DNA of 11,501 bases, from contig CAYSVN010000037.1 of NCBI GenBank assembly GCA_964434585.1, forward strand, positions 1 to 11,501, in the 5' to 3' direction. Every line of letters starts with the position of its first letter. Within the stretch, counting starts at the first letter, position 1. A program made the translations under genes and the position numbers. This stretch comes from CAYSVN01 sp964434585 (GTDB lineage Bacteria; Patescibacteriota; Gracilibacteria; Peribacterales; Peribacteraceae). Below are positions 1 through 6,077 of this stretch, piece by piece. The notes below the pieces were generated by a model. That model was not told the origin of the DNA. It worked only from the letters and a program-made list of their open reading frames with translations, and made no database searches.

Positions 1-33
1 GGATGACAAGTATGCAACGAAGTGTTGTGCAGT

Positions 34-51
34 GGTGAGCGTAGCCGAACC
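34..51. repeat. REP-like element, copy 1
   Basis: The sequence ggtgagcgtagccgaacc reads on the other strand as GGTTCGGCTACGCTCACC. Its core (TTCGGC..GCTC) is shared with the element at 166-184. From memory, such short elements are scattered widely between genes in Patescibacteria genomes. It lies inside the interval bounded by the 9-bp inverted repeat. Confidence 0.5.
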
Positions 52-165
52 ATGCCCTGTGAACGGAAAAGTCGATCGGTTAACTGCCCGAAACAAAGGC
101 GTCCGATTAATAAAAGAGATAAGCTTTATAGACTTTGACGTGAGCAGGTAGCACAACACGAGAGG

Positions 166-184
166 TACTGAGCTTGCCGAAGTA
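166..184. repeat. REP-like element, copy 2
   Basis: The sequence tactgagcttgccgaagta has TACT/AGTA ends and a core that reads TTCGGCAAGCTC on the other strand, nearly the same as the TTCGGCTACGCTC core of copy 1 at 34-51. It sits just outside the right arm of the 9-bp inverted repeat. Confidence 0.5.
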
Positions 185-205
185 TTGTTTGCCATGATTT
201 TTTTG

Positions 206-253
206 GTTCGTTTTTGTACCAGCCTACCGGCAGGCAGGTCGACAAAAATGAAC
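206..253. repeat. Hairpin with CCTGCC-type repeat in the loop
   Basis: The arms gttcgtttttgt (206-217) and acaaaaatgaac (242-253) pair over 12 positions with one G-T wobble. They enclose a GC-rich cctaccggcaggcagg motif (223-238), another short intergenic repeat type that I associate with Patescibacteria. No T-tract follows on either strand, so it is not a standard terminator. It ends 54 bases before the proS start. Confidence 0.55.
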
Positions 254-289
254 ACGCTATCAAGATAACTTTCCTATAAAGATATAGAT

Positions 290-298
290 TGCTACACT
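290..298 (+). promoter_or_regulatory. proS extended -10 promoter, near-leaderless
   Basis: TGCTACACT is an extended -10 box (TG-N-TACACT) ending 9 bases before the proS ATG at 308. No good -35 box is visible at the usual spacing. Transcription would start within a few bases of the ATG, and no Shine-Dalgarno sequence precedes it. Confidence 0.45.
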
Positions 299-307
299 CT
301 TACCACT

Positions 308-1561
308 ATGTATCTCTCTAAACTCTTTACCAAAACTTCTAAAGACTCCACGTCTGACGCACACAGTAAGAATGCTGACCTACTTATTAAGGCTGGCTAT
401 ATTGCTAAAACCATGGCTGGTGTTTACAGTTACTTGCCGCTGGGCCTTAAAGTTATTCGAAATATTGAACGCATTGTTCGCGAGGAAATGGATAACCTTG
501 GTGCCCAAGAATTATTAATGAGCAGCATGCAAAATAAAGAAGTTTGGGAGCAAACAGATAGGTGGAATGATGATATTGTTGATGTTTGGTTTAAAGCACC
601 ACTGCATGCTGGTGGAGAAATCGGCTTTGGCTGGAGCCATGAGGAACCTATTGGGGAAATGATGAAACAACACATTAACTCTTACAAAGATTTACCAATT
701 TTTGTGTATCAGTTCCAAAACAAAATGCGTAACGAATTACGTGCTAAAAGTGGTGTGATGCGTGGTCGTGAGTTTATCATGAAAGACATGTACAGCTTTT
801 GTACAAACGAAGAAGAGCATGAGCAATTCTACCAAGCGACCATCCAGGCTTATTTAAATGTTTATAAGCGTGCTGGTGTTGGCGATGATACATTTGTAAC
901 CTTTGCAGACGGTGGAGCTTTTACAGAGTTTAGCCACGAATTCCAAACTATTTGTGACGCTGGAGAAGATATTATCTATATTAACAGAGAAAAAAATATC
1001 GCCATTAATGAAGAGGTTCTTAATGAAAAAACGCTAACAAATCTTGGTGTAACACGTGATGAACTTGAGGAAGTTAAAACTGCAGAAACTGGTAATATTT
1101 TTAACTTTGGAACCCAGAAAGCAGAGGATTTAAACCTAAGCTATATCAACAAGGAAAATAATCATATTCCTGTGTTTATTGGATCTTATGGTATTGGAGT
1201 GTCGCGTTTAATGGGTGTACTTGTAGAAAAATATGCAGATGACAAAGGCTTAGTATGGCCAGAGGCAGTAGCTCCGTTTAAAGTGCATATTGTGCCAATT
1301 GCTAAAGAAGGAGAGGTAGCTTATAAAGCTGCTACAGAACTGTATGAAGAGCTTAAAACTAAGGGAATTGCTGCTATTTTTGATGACCGTGTTGATATGC
1401 GTGTTGGCCAACGTTTAGGCGATGCTGATTTACTAGGAACGCCATGGCGCATTGTTATTGGGCAAAAAAGCTTAGACAATGGTGGCTTTGAAGTAAAACG
1501 TCGTAATGCTGAAGAAGCTGAGGTTATCTCTAAAGAAGCACTACTCCAAAAATTAGTATAA
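308..1561 (+). CDS. proS: Prolyl-tRNA synthetase, short form
   Basis: A class II aminoacyl-tRNA synthetase that charges tRNA-Pro with proline in the cytoplasm. Class II motif 1 is seen at about 38-70 (GVYSYLPLGLKVI...), the proline-site loop around HEEP at 111-114, motif 2 at about 135-165 (NELRAKSGVMRGREF), motif 3 at about 291-304 (GSYGIGVSRL) and the anticodon-binding domain from about residue 332 to the end. At 417 residues it is far shorter than the roughly 570-residue enzyme of E. coli. Only about 100 residues separate motif 2 from the block before motif 3, so the Ala-tRNA-Pro editing insertion (INS domain) is absent, as in other short bacterial ProS. The ATG is preceded by an extended -10 box and no Shine-Dalgarno. 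lexA follows but has its own promoter. Confidence 0.96.
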   Translation: MYLSKLFTKTSKDSTSDAHSKNADLLIKAGYIAKTMAGVYSYLPLGLKVIRNIERIVREEMDNLGAQELLMSSMQNKEVWEQTDRWNDDIVDVWFKAPLHAGGEIGFGWSHEEPIGEMMKQHINSYKDLPIFVYQFQNKMRNELRAKSGVMRGREFIMKDMYSFCTNEEEHEQFYQATIQAYLNVYKRAGVGDDTFVTFADGGAFTEFSHEFQTICDAGEDIIYINREKNIAINEEVLNEKTLTNLGVTRDELEEVKTAETGNIFNFGTQKAEDLNLSYINKENNHIPVFIGSYGIGVSRLMGVLVEKYADDKGLVWPEAVAPFKVHIVPIAKEGEVAYKAATELYEELKTKGIAAIFDDRVDMRVGQRLGDADLLGTPWRIVIGQKSLDNGGFEVKRRNAEEAEVISKEALLQKLV

Positions 1562-1595
1562 GAGCATAGATTTTACGTTTTGCTAGCATTATATT

Positions 1596-1624
1596 TTGAC
1601 ACTGTACGTTTGTACACCTATAGT
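1596..1624 (+). promoter_or_regulatory. lexA promoter, -35 TTGACA / -10 TATAGT
   Basis: A consensus -35 box TTGACA (1596-1601) and a -10 box TATAGT (1619-1624) are separated by exactly 17 bases, the best promoter match in the window. Transcription is expected near 1631, giving a roughly 24-base pyrimidine-rich leader before the ATG at 1655. The palindrome at 1603-1616 fills most of the spacer, so a bound repressor would block RNA polymerase directly. Confidence 0.75.
1603..1616. promoter_or_regulatory. Probable LexA operator (SOS box)
   Basis: TGTACGTTTGTACA is a perfect palindrome in its outer five bases on each side (TGTAC-N4-GTACA). It has the same 4-base inner spacing as the Gram-positive box GAAC-N4-GTTC and looks close to the GTAC-N4-GTAC type described for cyanobacterial LexA. 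It lies between the -35 and -10 boxes of the gene for LexA itself, the classic position for autoregulation. Binding is inferred, not shown. Confidence 0.6.
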
Positions 1625-1641
1625 GGTGAACGTTCTACCAC
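1623..1641. promoter_or_regulatory. Second palindrome at the lexA transcription start
   Basis: GTGGT-GAACGTTC-T-ACCAC is a near-perfect palindrome with one extra base on the right arm. It overlaps the end of the -10 box and the expected transcription start. The GAAC/GTTC halves recall the Gram-positive SOS box but lack its 4-base gap. It could be a second, weaker LexA site or a short hairpin at the 5' end of the transcript. Confidence 0.35.
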
Positions 1642-1654
1642 TTCTTTCTTTTTT

Positions 1655-2275
1655 ATGGATTTAACACCGCACCAACGCACTGTTCTTAATTATATTTGCG
1701 AATTCCAACAGAAAAATAACTATAGTCCTAGTTTAGCGGATATCGCTATTGCCTTTGGTGTTAGCTCTAAAAATGCAGTGGCTAAAGTGGTGAATGCGCT
1801 TGTAAAAAAAGGGCATTTAGAAAAAGACCCTAAAGGCCGTATTAAAATTGTAGAACCAGCGGAAACTACTGTATTTGAAAGCAGTGAATCTAGCCTACCA
1901 ACTATTCCACTATTTGGACCTATTGCAGCTGGACCGGTGTCCGAAGCAGAAGAACAAGTGGTTGATAGAGTAAATATCGATAGCTTTTTAGTTGATAAGC
2001 CAACCAGTAGCTTTTTACTACGCGTACGTGGTGATAGTATGATTGGTGCCGGTATTCATGATGGAGATTTAGTAATTGTTGAACGTGATGCTCACCCACA
2101 AATTAATGAATACGTTGTTGGTTTATTAGATAATGAAGGATACACCCTTAAAACACTGAAGAAAAACAAAGGTAAATACTACCTACAAGCCGAAAACCCA
2201 GACTATCCAGATTTATACGCCTTAGAAGAACTTCGTGTTGTTGGTGTTGTTCGTGGTGTTATTAGGAAGTATTAA
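1655..2275 (+). CDS. lexA: LexA repressor, self-cleaving SOS regulator
   Basis: The repressor of the DNA-damage (SOS) response, which cleaves itself when RecA filaments form. Counting from the ATG at 1655 it has 206 residues, a normal LexA length. The N-terminal winged helix-turn-helix is at about 1-68. The cleavage site is Ala92-Gly93 in IPLFGPIAAG, the catalytic serine is Ser128 in RGDSM and the catalytic lysine is Lys166 in YTLKTLKK, so the peptidase S24 dyad is intact. An upstream in-frame TTG at 1580 would add 25 residues, but that stretch contains the promoter and operator and does not resemble LexA, whereas MDLTPHQRTV at 1655 is a typical LexA N-terminus. No Shine-Dalgarno is seen. recA is not in the window. 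Confidence 0.95.
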   Translation: MDLTPHQRTVLNYICEFQQKNNYSPSLADIAIAFGVSSKNAVAKVVNALVKKGHLEKDPKGRIKIVEPAETTVFESSESSLPTIPLFGPIAAGPVSEAEEQVVDRVNIDSFLVDKPTSSFLLRVRGDSMIGAGIHDGDLVIVERDAHPQINEYVVGLLDNEGYTLKTLKKNKGKYYLQAENPDYPDLYALEELRVVGVVRGVIRKY

Positions 2276-2345
2276 TTAAAAGGTGCTCACAGGATTGTAA
2301 ACACCTTCCCTGGTCTCTACTGATGATTTTTTTAGATCACCTTCC

Positions 2346-2369
2346 TTTCTTGGTAGTAAAGACAAGAAA
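2346..2369 (+). terminator. Possible weak terminator hairpin after lexA
   Basis: TTTCTTG (2346-2352) and CAAGAAA (2363-2369) form a perfect 7-bp stem with a 10-base loop, followed on the plus strand by an A/T-rich stretch (atattttat). The stem has little GC and the T-tract is interrupted, so this is only a candidate terminator between the convergent lexA and PAP2 genes. An AAGGTG/CACCTT pair (2280-2306) just after lexA is even weaker. Confidence 0.3.
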
Positions 2370-2390
2370 ATATTTTATCGTATAGAGTGA

Positions 2391-2915
2391 TTACTCGTCA
2401 AATGTTCTTTGGATAATGCTTTGAGTAACAATGAACAGTAATAGTCCTACCACATAACCAGCTACAACATCGCTTACATAATGTACACCACTATAAACAC
2501 GTAGCAGCCCTAGTAGTGCCGTTCCGCTATAAAAACACCAACGGTATTTTGGATACACATAAGCTAATAAACCTGCTAAAAATACTGCATTAGCTGTGTG
2601 TGCACTCGGAAAACTAAACGTGTTTGGCAAATGTAAAACTTTTATTTGTAGATCAGCCATTATCTCGAATGGGCGAGGTCGAGCGATAAATAATTTTAAT
2701 AAATACACAAACAATATTTGTGCTAAAAACCCATACAAATACGGTAGAAATTTAACGAATGATAATTTTTGAATGACCAATAAGCAGATAGCAATAACTG
2801 CTAACCATATTAACATTGAGTTAAATATATTTGATAGCAATATTATTAAACTATTCTGCCAAGATGCAGATACCGTAAGTAGTAGCTGATCGTAATGCGT
2901 AATGGTGTTAAACAT
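2391..2915 (-). CDS. PAP2-family membrane lipid phosphatase
   Basis: A membrane phosphatase of the PAP2 (type 2 phosphatidic acid phosphatase) superfamily. All three signature blocks are visible: K74-x6-R81-P82 (KLFIARPRP), P103-S-A-H106 (PSAHT) and R139-x5-H145-x3-D149 (LRVYSGVHYVSD), with Leu in place of Ser before Arg139. About five to six hydrophobic segments fit the family fold, with the active site facing outward. Likely substrates are undecaprenyl pyrophosphate or phospholipid phosphates; the sequence cannot separate these. At 174 residues it is compact but normal. Its ATG shares a base with the TAA of the upstream TPR gene (TAATG), suggesting coupled translation and a shared envelope role. 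Confidence 0.88.
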   Translation of the reverse strand: MFNTITHYDQLLLTVSASWQNSLIILLSNIFNSMLIWLAVIAICLLVIQKLSFVKFLPYLYGFLAQILFVYLLKLFIARPRPFEIMADLQIKVLHLPNTFSFPSAHTANAVFLAGLLAYVYPKYRWCFYSGTALLGLLRVYSGVHYVSDVVAGYVVGLLLFIVTQSIIQRTFDE

Positions 2916-4222
2916 TATAAATCTTTTAAAACCTCTTGAGCAACTGTTAGATAAGGATTTAGCTCTAGTGCTCTTTGTAACGCAGTTTTTGCAACTTCAA
3001 CCCGTTCAGTTTTATTAGCGGTAACTCCTAGTAGCTCAAATGCTTTAGCATCTTCTGGATACAGTTTAATCATTTCAGTAGCTACCTGATATGCGTCTTC
3101 GAAGGCATTAATATTTAAAGAGCTTTCTATAAAGCCATAAAAACCATCTTGCTGTAATGGACCCTCTTTGTCTTTAAGGTCGCGATACTGCAGGCGTGCT
3201 GCGCTAAAATCCCCTGCTTCTATTGCTACTTTTGCTAACGCTACGGTAATTTCGTCCACTGGTTCAAATCCATTTGCTTTAGCACGACGAAAATAAACAG
3301 ATGCATCTTCGTAACGACCAACTGCCCGGTAACTACGCGCAAGGAAGTATTGTATTTCTGGTTTCTGGCGGTCGAGTGTATAGGCTTTTTCAAGTGCGGT
3401 AATCGCCTGTTCGTACTCACCGATGGTTACACTACAAAAGCCTTGCATTAACCAGGCATCACGATACGTTGGTAATGCTGCACTAGCCTTTGTTGCTAAC
3501 CCAATAGCTAGTGGGCACTCTTGAACCTCGGCTAACGCTCGGGCTAAAACTGTTTGTAGATGAGCGCTACTCTCTCTTTCGAATTGGTTGTACTCATCAT
3601 ATGCGTTTATTAACACTTTTGCCCTTGTGCGTAGTAGTGGATCCCAGCCATCTTCTACTGCTTGCAAATGCACTAATGCACCTTCTTGGTTTTCACTTAT
3701 AATCGCTAACAATGCTTCTAGGTAGGATTTTTGCGGACTGTCTTCTAGTTGCTGAAGCTCTTCTTTTACCTGGCTTGTATTACCAGTGCGCAACAACAGT
3801 GAAAGTCGTAAACGGTCGATGTCTTCTCTTCGTGCACCACGCTCAGCAAGTGTTACCAATGTTGCTTCTAACCCCTCGGAGTCACTTAATTGCAATTGAG
3901 ACTCAGCCAACTTACGCAAGCTTAATAAACTATTGTTTGTTGTGACAACTTCTTGATATAAGACCTTAGCCTGTTGCCAGTCGCCGCGTAAAGCTGCCTG
4001 GTCTCCAGCATGAAGTGTTAATAGTGTTGCATCTTGTGTTGCAATTGGCAAAGCAGTTACCACCGAACTACTACCTGTTTGCCGCACTACTTCTGGGCGC
4101 TGTAGAGACTCTTTAACCGTCTGGCGTAATTGGTACCACCATACTACTAAAAACGCAGCTACACACAGTACAGCTAGTAGTAATGTTAAGACCAATCGTT
4201 TATTAATGCGCAGGCGACTCAT
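2915..4222 (-). CDS. Membrane-anchored TPR-repeat protein
   Basis: A 435-residue protein with one N-terminal transmembrane segment (about 9-32) after a basic start (MSRLRINKR), then a low-complexity stretch to about 60, then a helical repeat domain. Recognisable TPR units lie at about 254-287 (with GEYEQAITALEKAYTL), 288-321 (with GRYEDASVYFRRA) and 390-425 (AKTALQRALELNP); weaker ones fill residues 70-250 and 325-390. The charge pattern suggests that the repeats lie outside the membrane. TPR domains hold protein complexes together; no enzyme domain is seen. It is the first gene of a two-gene unit with the PAP2 phosphatase. The minus-strand TATAAT box ends 8 bases before the ATG, so the message is probably leaderless. 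The specific partner is unknown. Confidence 0.85.
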   Translation of the reverse strand: MSRLRINKRLVLTLLLAVLCVAAFLVVWWYQLRQTVKESLQRPEVVRQTGSSSVVTALPIATQDATLLTLHAGDQAALRGDWQQAKVLYQEVVTTNNSLLSLRKLAESQLQLSDSEGLEATLVTLAERGARREDIDRLRLSLLLRTGNTSQVKEELQQLEDSPQKSYLEALLAIISENQEGALVHLQAVEDGWDPLLRTRAKVLINAYDEYNQFERESSAHLQTVLARALAEVQECPLAIGLATKASAALPTYRDAWLMQGFCSVTIGEYEQAITALEKAYTLDRQKPEIQYFLARSYRAVGRYEDASVYFRRAKANGFEPVDEITVALAKVAIEAGDFSAARLQYRDLKDKEGPLQQDGFYGFIESSLNINAFEDAYQVATEMIKLYPEDAKAFELLGVTANKTERVEVAKTALQRALELNPYLTVAQEVLKDL

Positions 4223-4230
4223 GAGTTGGA

Positions 4231-4236
4231 ATTATA
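4231..4236 (-). promoter_or_regulatory. -10 box of the TPR-PAP2 operon
   Basis: A consensus TATAAT on the minus strand ends 8 bases before the ATG at 4222. No convincing -35 box lies upstream. The position implies a transcript that begins at or next to the start codon. Confidence 0.5.
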
Positions 4237-4279
4237 GAGAAAAGCAGGTTTGCCGTACAGTGATAGTTTGCACAGCTTT

Positions 4280-4295
4280 GTTACTTTTTTGGTTA
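4280..4295. repeat. 16-base intergenic repeat, copy 1
   Basis: gttacttttttggtta occurs here and, in inverted orientation, perfectly at 6042-6057. Here the hairpin partner on the right is degenerate (caataaaa). It lies in the divergent spacer between the TPR and PfkB genes. Confidence 0.5.
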
Positions 4296-4362
4296 CAATA
4301 AAATAGAGGGGTTTATTGATAACTAATATATCTAATAATCTACAGACTGGCATCAGTATTTG

Positions 4363-4371
4363 TGCTATACT
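4363..4371 (+). promoter_or_regulatory. Extended -10 promoter of the PfkB-type kinase gene
   Basis: TGCTATACT is an extended -10 box (TG-N-TATACT) ending 6 bases before the ATG at 4378. Transcription should start at or next to the A of ATG, giving a leaderless message. The -35 region is weak (CAGACT at 17-base spacing). Confidence 0.6.
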
Positions 4372-4377
4372 TTATAG

Positions 4378-5364
4378 ATGCCAAAGACACTTTCTATCGG
4401 CAATGCGATATTTGATTTATTTATCCCTATTGATGACCATTTAATCAATGGTGATAATATCTCAATTCCTCTTGGAGAAAAACATAAACTTCATGATATT
4501 TTACGATCTTCTGGTGGTGGTGCTGTTAACACGTCTATCTCACTTTCTCGCCTTGGACACGACGCCTACTTTAGTGGAATTTTAACAGCAGATAGCTGGG
4601 GGCAATATATTCAGGAATGTCTAAAAAAAGATGGAGTAAAACTTGATGGTGCTACTCATTTAGAAAATGAAACTTCTAGCTTTTCGTTAATTTTTACCAG
4701 TTGTGGTGAGCGCAGTATTCTTATTAACCCTGGAACAAATGTGCACTTACACGCACCATTGTTGGACACTGAACTTATTTCGCAAATGGACTGGCTTTAC
4801 CTTAACCATCTTTCGACTGATGATAACGATGTAACTAGCGTGCTTGAAGTACTAGTAGATCATGATATTCCACCACTAACATGGAACCCTGGTGGTAGCC
4901 AGTTAAAAAAAGGAATAAACGACAAGGTTAATAAAGCGCTTCTTAAAAAAACAACGGCGATTTTATTAAATACAACCGAAGCTGAATTATTTACTGGATT
5001 TAAAGACATGAATGCGTCTATGCGAATACTGCATGATTGCGGAGTTAAGTACTGTATTATTTCTGCTGGCAGCGAAGGTGTGTATGGTTCGGATTGTAAA
5101 ACTATTTACCATTGTCCTGCGCTTTCTACAAACAACGACCAGCATACATGCATAGACACTACTGGGGCCGGTGACGCCTTAGGAAGCGCTATTACCAGTG
5201 CGCTTGCACATGGTAATACCTTGCCCGAAGCACTAAAAAACGGTACAATAAATGCAGCGAGTGTCGTTTCCTACTTAGGGGCACAAGCTGGACTACTCAC
5301 ACAAACACTACTTGAGCAGTGGCAGCAAAAATATCCCCTTTTGGTTACAGAGTCACCGCTTTAA
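4378..5364 (+). CDS. PfkB-family carbohydrate/nucleoside kinase
   Basis: A ribokinase/PfkB-fold kinase that would use ATP to phosphorylate a sugar or nucleoside hydroxyl in the cytoplasm. The substrate-binding GGGAVN block is at 46-51, the phosphate/Mg-binding NxxE block at 198-201 (LLNTTEAE) and the anion-hole/catalytic block DTTGAGDA at 260-267, with Asp266 as catalytic base. The 328-residue length is normal. The substrate (ribose, adenosine, fructose phosphate or other) cannot be read from these motifs, so no symbol is given. It is the promoter-proximal gene of a probable two-gene unit: the next gene starts 15 bases after its stop on the same strand. The start at 4378 follows the extended -10 box and no Shine-Dalgarno is present. 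Confidence 0.9.
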   Translation: MPKTLSIGNAIFDLFIPIDDHLINGDNISIPLGEKHKLHDILRSSGGGAVNTSISLSRLGHDAYFSGILTADSWGQYIQECLKKDGVKLDGATHLENETSSFSLIFTSCGERSILINPGTNVHLHAPLLDTELISQMDWLYLNHLSTDDNDVTSVLEVLVDHDIPPLTWNPGGSQLKKGINDKVNKALLKKTTAILLNTTEAELFTGFKDMNASMRILHDCGVKYCIISAGSEGVYGSDCKTIYHCPALSTNNDQHTCIDTTGAGDALGSAITSALAHGNTLPEALKNGTINAASVVSYLGAQAGLLTQTLLEQWQQKYPLLVTESPL

Positions 5365-5379
5365 TATTCCCCTTAACCT

Positions 5380-5988
5380 ATGTCACAAGATCTTGTTAAA
5401 ATTCAACAATTAATTGATAGCGCTATGAGCAGCCTTAAAACTGCCGAGAGTATGCTACGAAAAACTACCGGTGTCACTAATCCTTTAACAGAAGATCATT
5501 TAGCAAAAGCGAAAGATGTTGCTGACCAAGCACCAGTAGGTGAAGGAAAAGTGGTTTACGGTATTTTTGATGGACAAACCATGATTGATGCTGAAGGTAA
5601 TACGTATCCAATTCCAGCAAACTACGCTAGTAAAAGCAAGTTGGTTGAGACCGATAAGATGAAGTTAACCATTACCGAAGAAGGTAAATTTCTTTATAAA
5701 CAAATCGAGCAAGTACCACGCAAATCTATTGTAGGCGTACTGATTCAAGAAGATGGCCAATATAAGGTTCTTTCTGATGGGAAATCATACCGTATTTTAA
5801 TGGCATCTATTACGTTTTACCGTGCAGAAATTGGTGACCAAGTTACCATTTTACTACCAGATGGCGGCGAAGCACACTGGGGTGCAATTGATGGTGTTAT
5901 TCCAAAAGCTATTGCCGAAAAACAAGCGGCAGATACTGTGGCGGAAGCAATGGAGGATGGTGAGCTAGCGCCGAAGATTGAGGAATAA
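5380..5988 (+). CDS. Uncharacterised protein with a duplicated beta-rich unit
   Basis: A 202-residue soluble protein whose function I do not recognise. Residues 1-50 look helical. Residues 58-160 look beta-rich and contain two related units: G61..DGQ(64-66)..G73..Y76.I78.A80..D92 and G119..DGQ(125-127)..G134..Y137.I139..A142..D153. In each copy DGQ, G, Y and I fall at identical spacing (7, 3 and 2 residues). The last 30 residues are acidic and probably helical or disordered. There is no signal peptide or membrane segment. From memory, very similar proteins (with VPANYASKSKLVE-like text) occur as conserved hypotheticals in Patescibacteria, but this was not checked. It follows the kinase gene by 15 bases without a Shine-Dalgarno and is probably co-transcribed. 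Confidence 0.8.
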   Translation: MSQDLVKIQQLIDSAMSSLKTAESMLRKTTGVTNPLTEDHLAKAKDVADQAPVGEGKVVYGIFDGQTMIDAEGNTYPIPANYASKSKLVETDKMKLTITEEGKFLYKQIEQVPRKSIVGVLIQEDGQYKVLSDGKSYRILMASITFYRAEIGDQVTILLPDGGEAHWGAIDGVIPKAIAEKQAADTVAEAMEDGELAPKIEE

Positions 5989-6013
5989 TTATTATTTTGA
6001 CTTACTCTTAATT

Positions 6014-6040
6014 AGAAGATTTCCTCTTCTCTACTTTTTT
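6014..6040 (+). terminator. Rho-independent terminator after the 202-residue protein gene
   Basis: AGAAGA (6014-6019) and TCTTCT (6025-6030) form a perfect 6-bp stem with a 5-base loop. Four bases later comes a run of six T (6035-6040). It lies 26 bases past the stop codon at 5988 and would end the kinase operon on the plus strand. Confidence 0.6.
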
Positions 6041-6057
6041 ATAACCAAAAAAGTAAC
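6032..6057. repeat. A/T hairpin and 16-base intergenic repeat, copy 2
   Basis: TACTTTTTT (6032-6040) and AAAAAAGTA (6047-6055) form a perfect 9-bp stem with a 6-base loop. Bases 6042-6057 (taaccaaaaaagtaac) are the exact reverse complement of 4280-4295. The element sits between the convergent ends of the 202-residue protein gene and the methyltransferase gene, and its left arm is the T-tract of the terminator. Confidence 0.55.
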
Positions 6058-6077
6058 AGGTGATGCCAAAGCGCAGA

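Larger units (their letters stand above)
1..307. other. Gene-free, repeat-rich leader region upstream of proS
   Basis: No confident gene lies here. A plus-strand frame is open from base 2 to a TAG at 149-151, and a minus-strand frame is open from an ATG at 195 to the window edge. Neither looks like a protein family I recognise, and their codon choice is not A/T-ending like the neighbouring genes. The stretch instead contains a perfect 9-bp inverted repeat (22-30 with 151-159), two related REP-like elements and a 12-bp hairpin. It could be the tail of a gene that starts outside the window, a structured RNA, or a repeat-laden intergenic region. I compared it by eye with RNase P RNA, tmRNA, SRP RNA, 6S RNA and the 3' end of 23S rRNA and saw no convincing match. 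Confidence 0.5.

Noticed and set aside
1..195. Open frames on both strands at the left edge, as gene fragments
   Set aside because: The frame ending at 151 and the minus-strand frame from 195 show no recognisable family, have atypical codon choice and run through repeats; neither could be supported as a gene.
785..802. TGTAC..GTACA palindrome inside proS, similar to the lexA operator
   Set aside because: The inner gap is 7 bases rather than 4 and it lies within conserved coding sequence (DMYSFCTN), so it is best read as chance.
1580..1654. TTG at 1580 as the lexA start
   Set aside because: The extra 25 residues cover the -35, operator and -10 sequences and do not resemble a LexA N-terminus; the ATG at 1655 begins a typical one.
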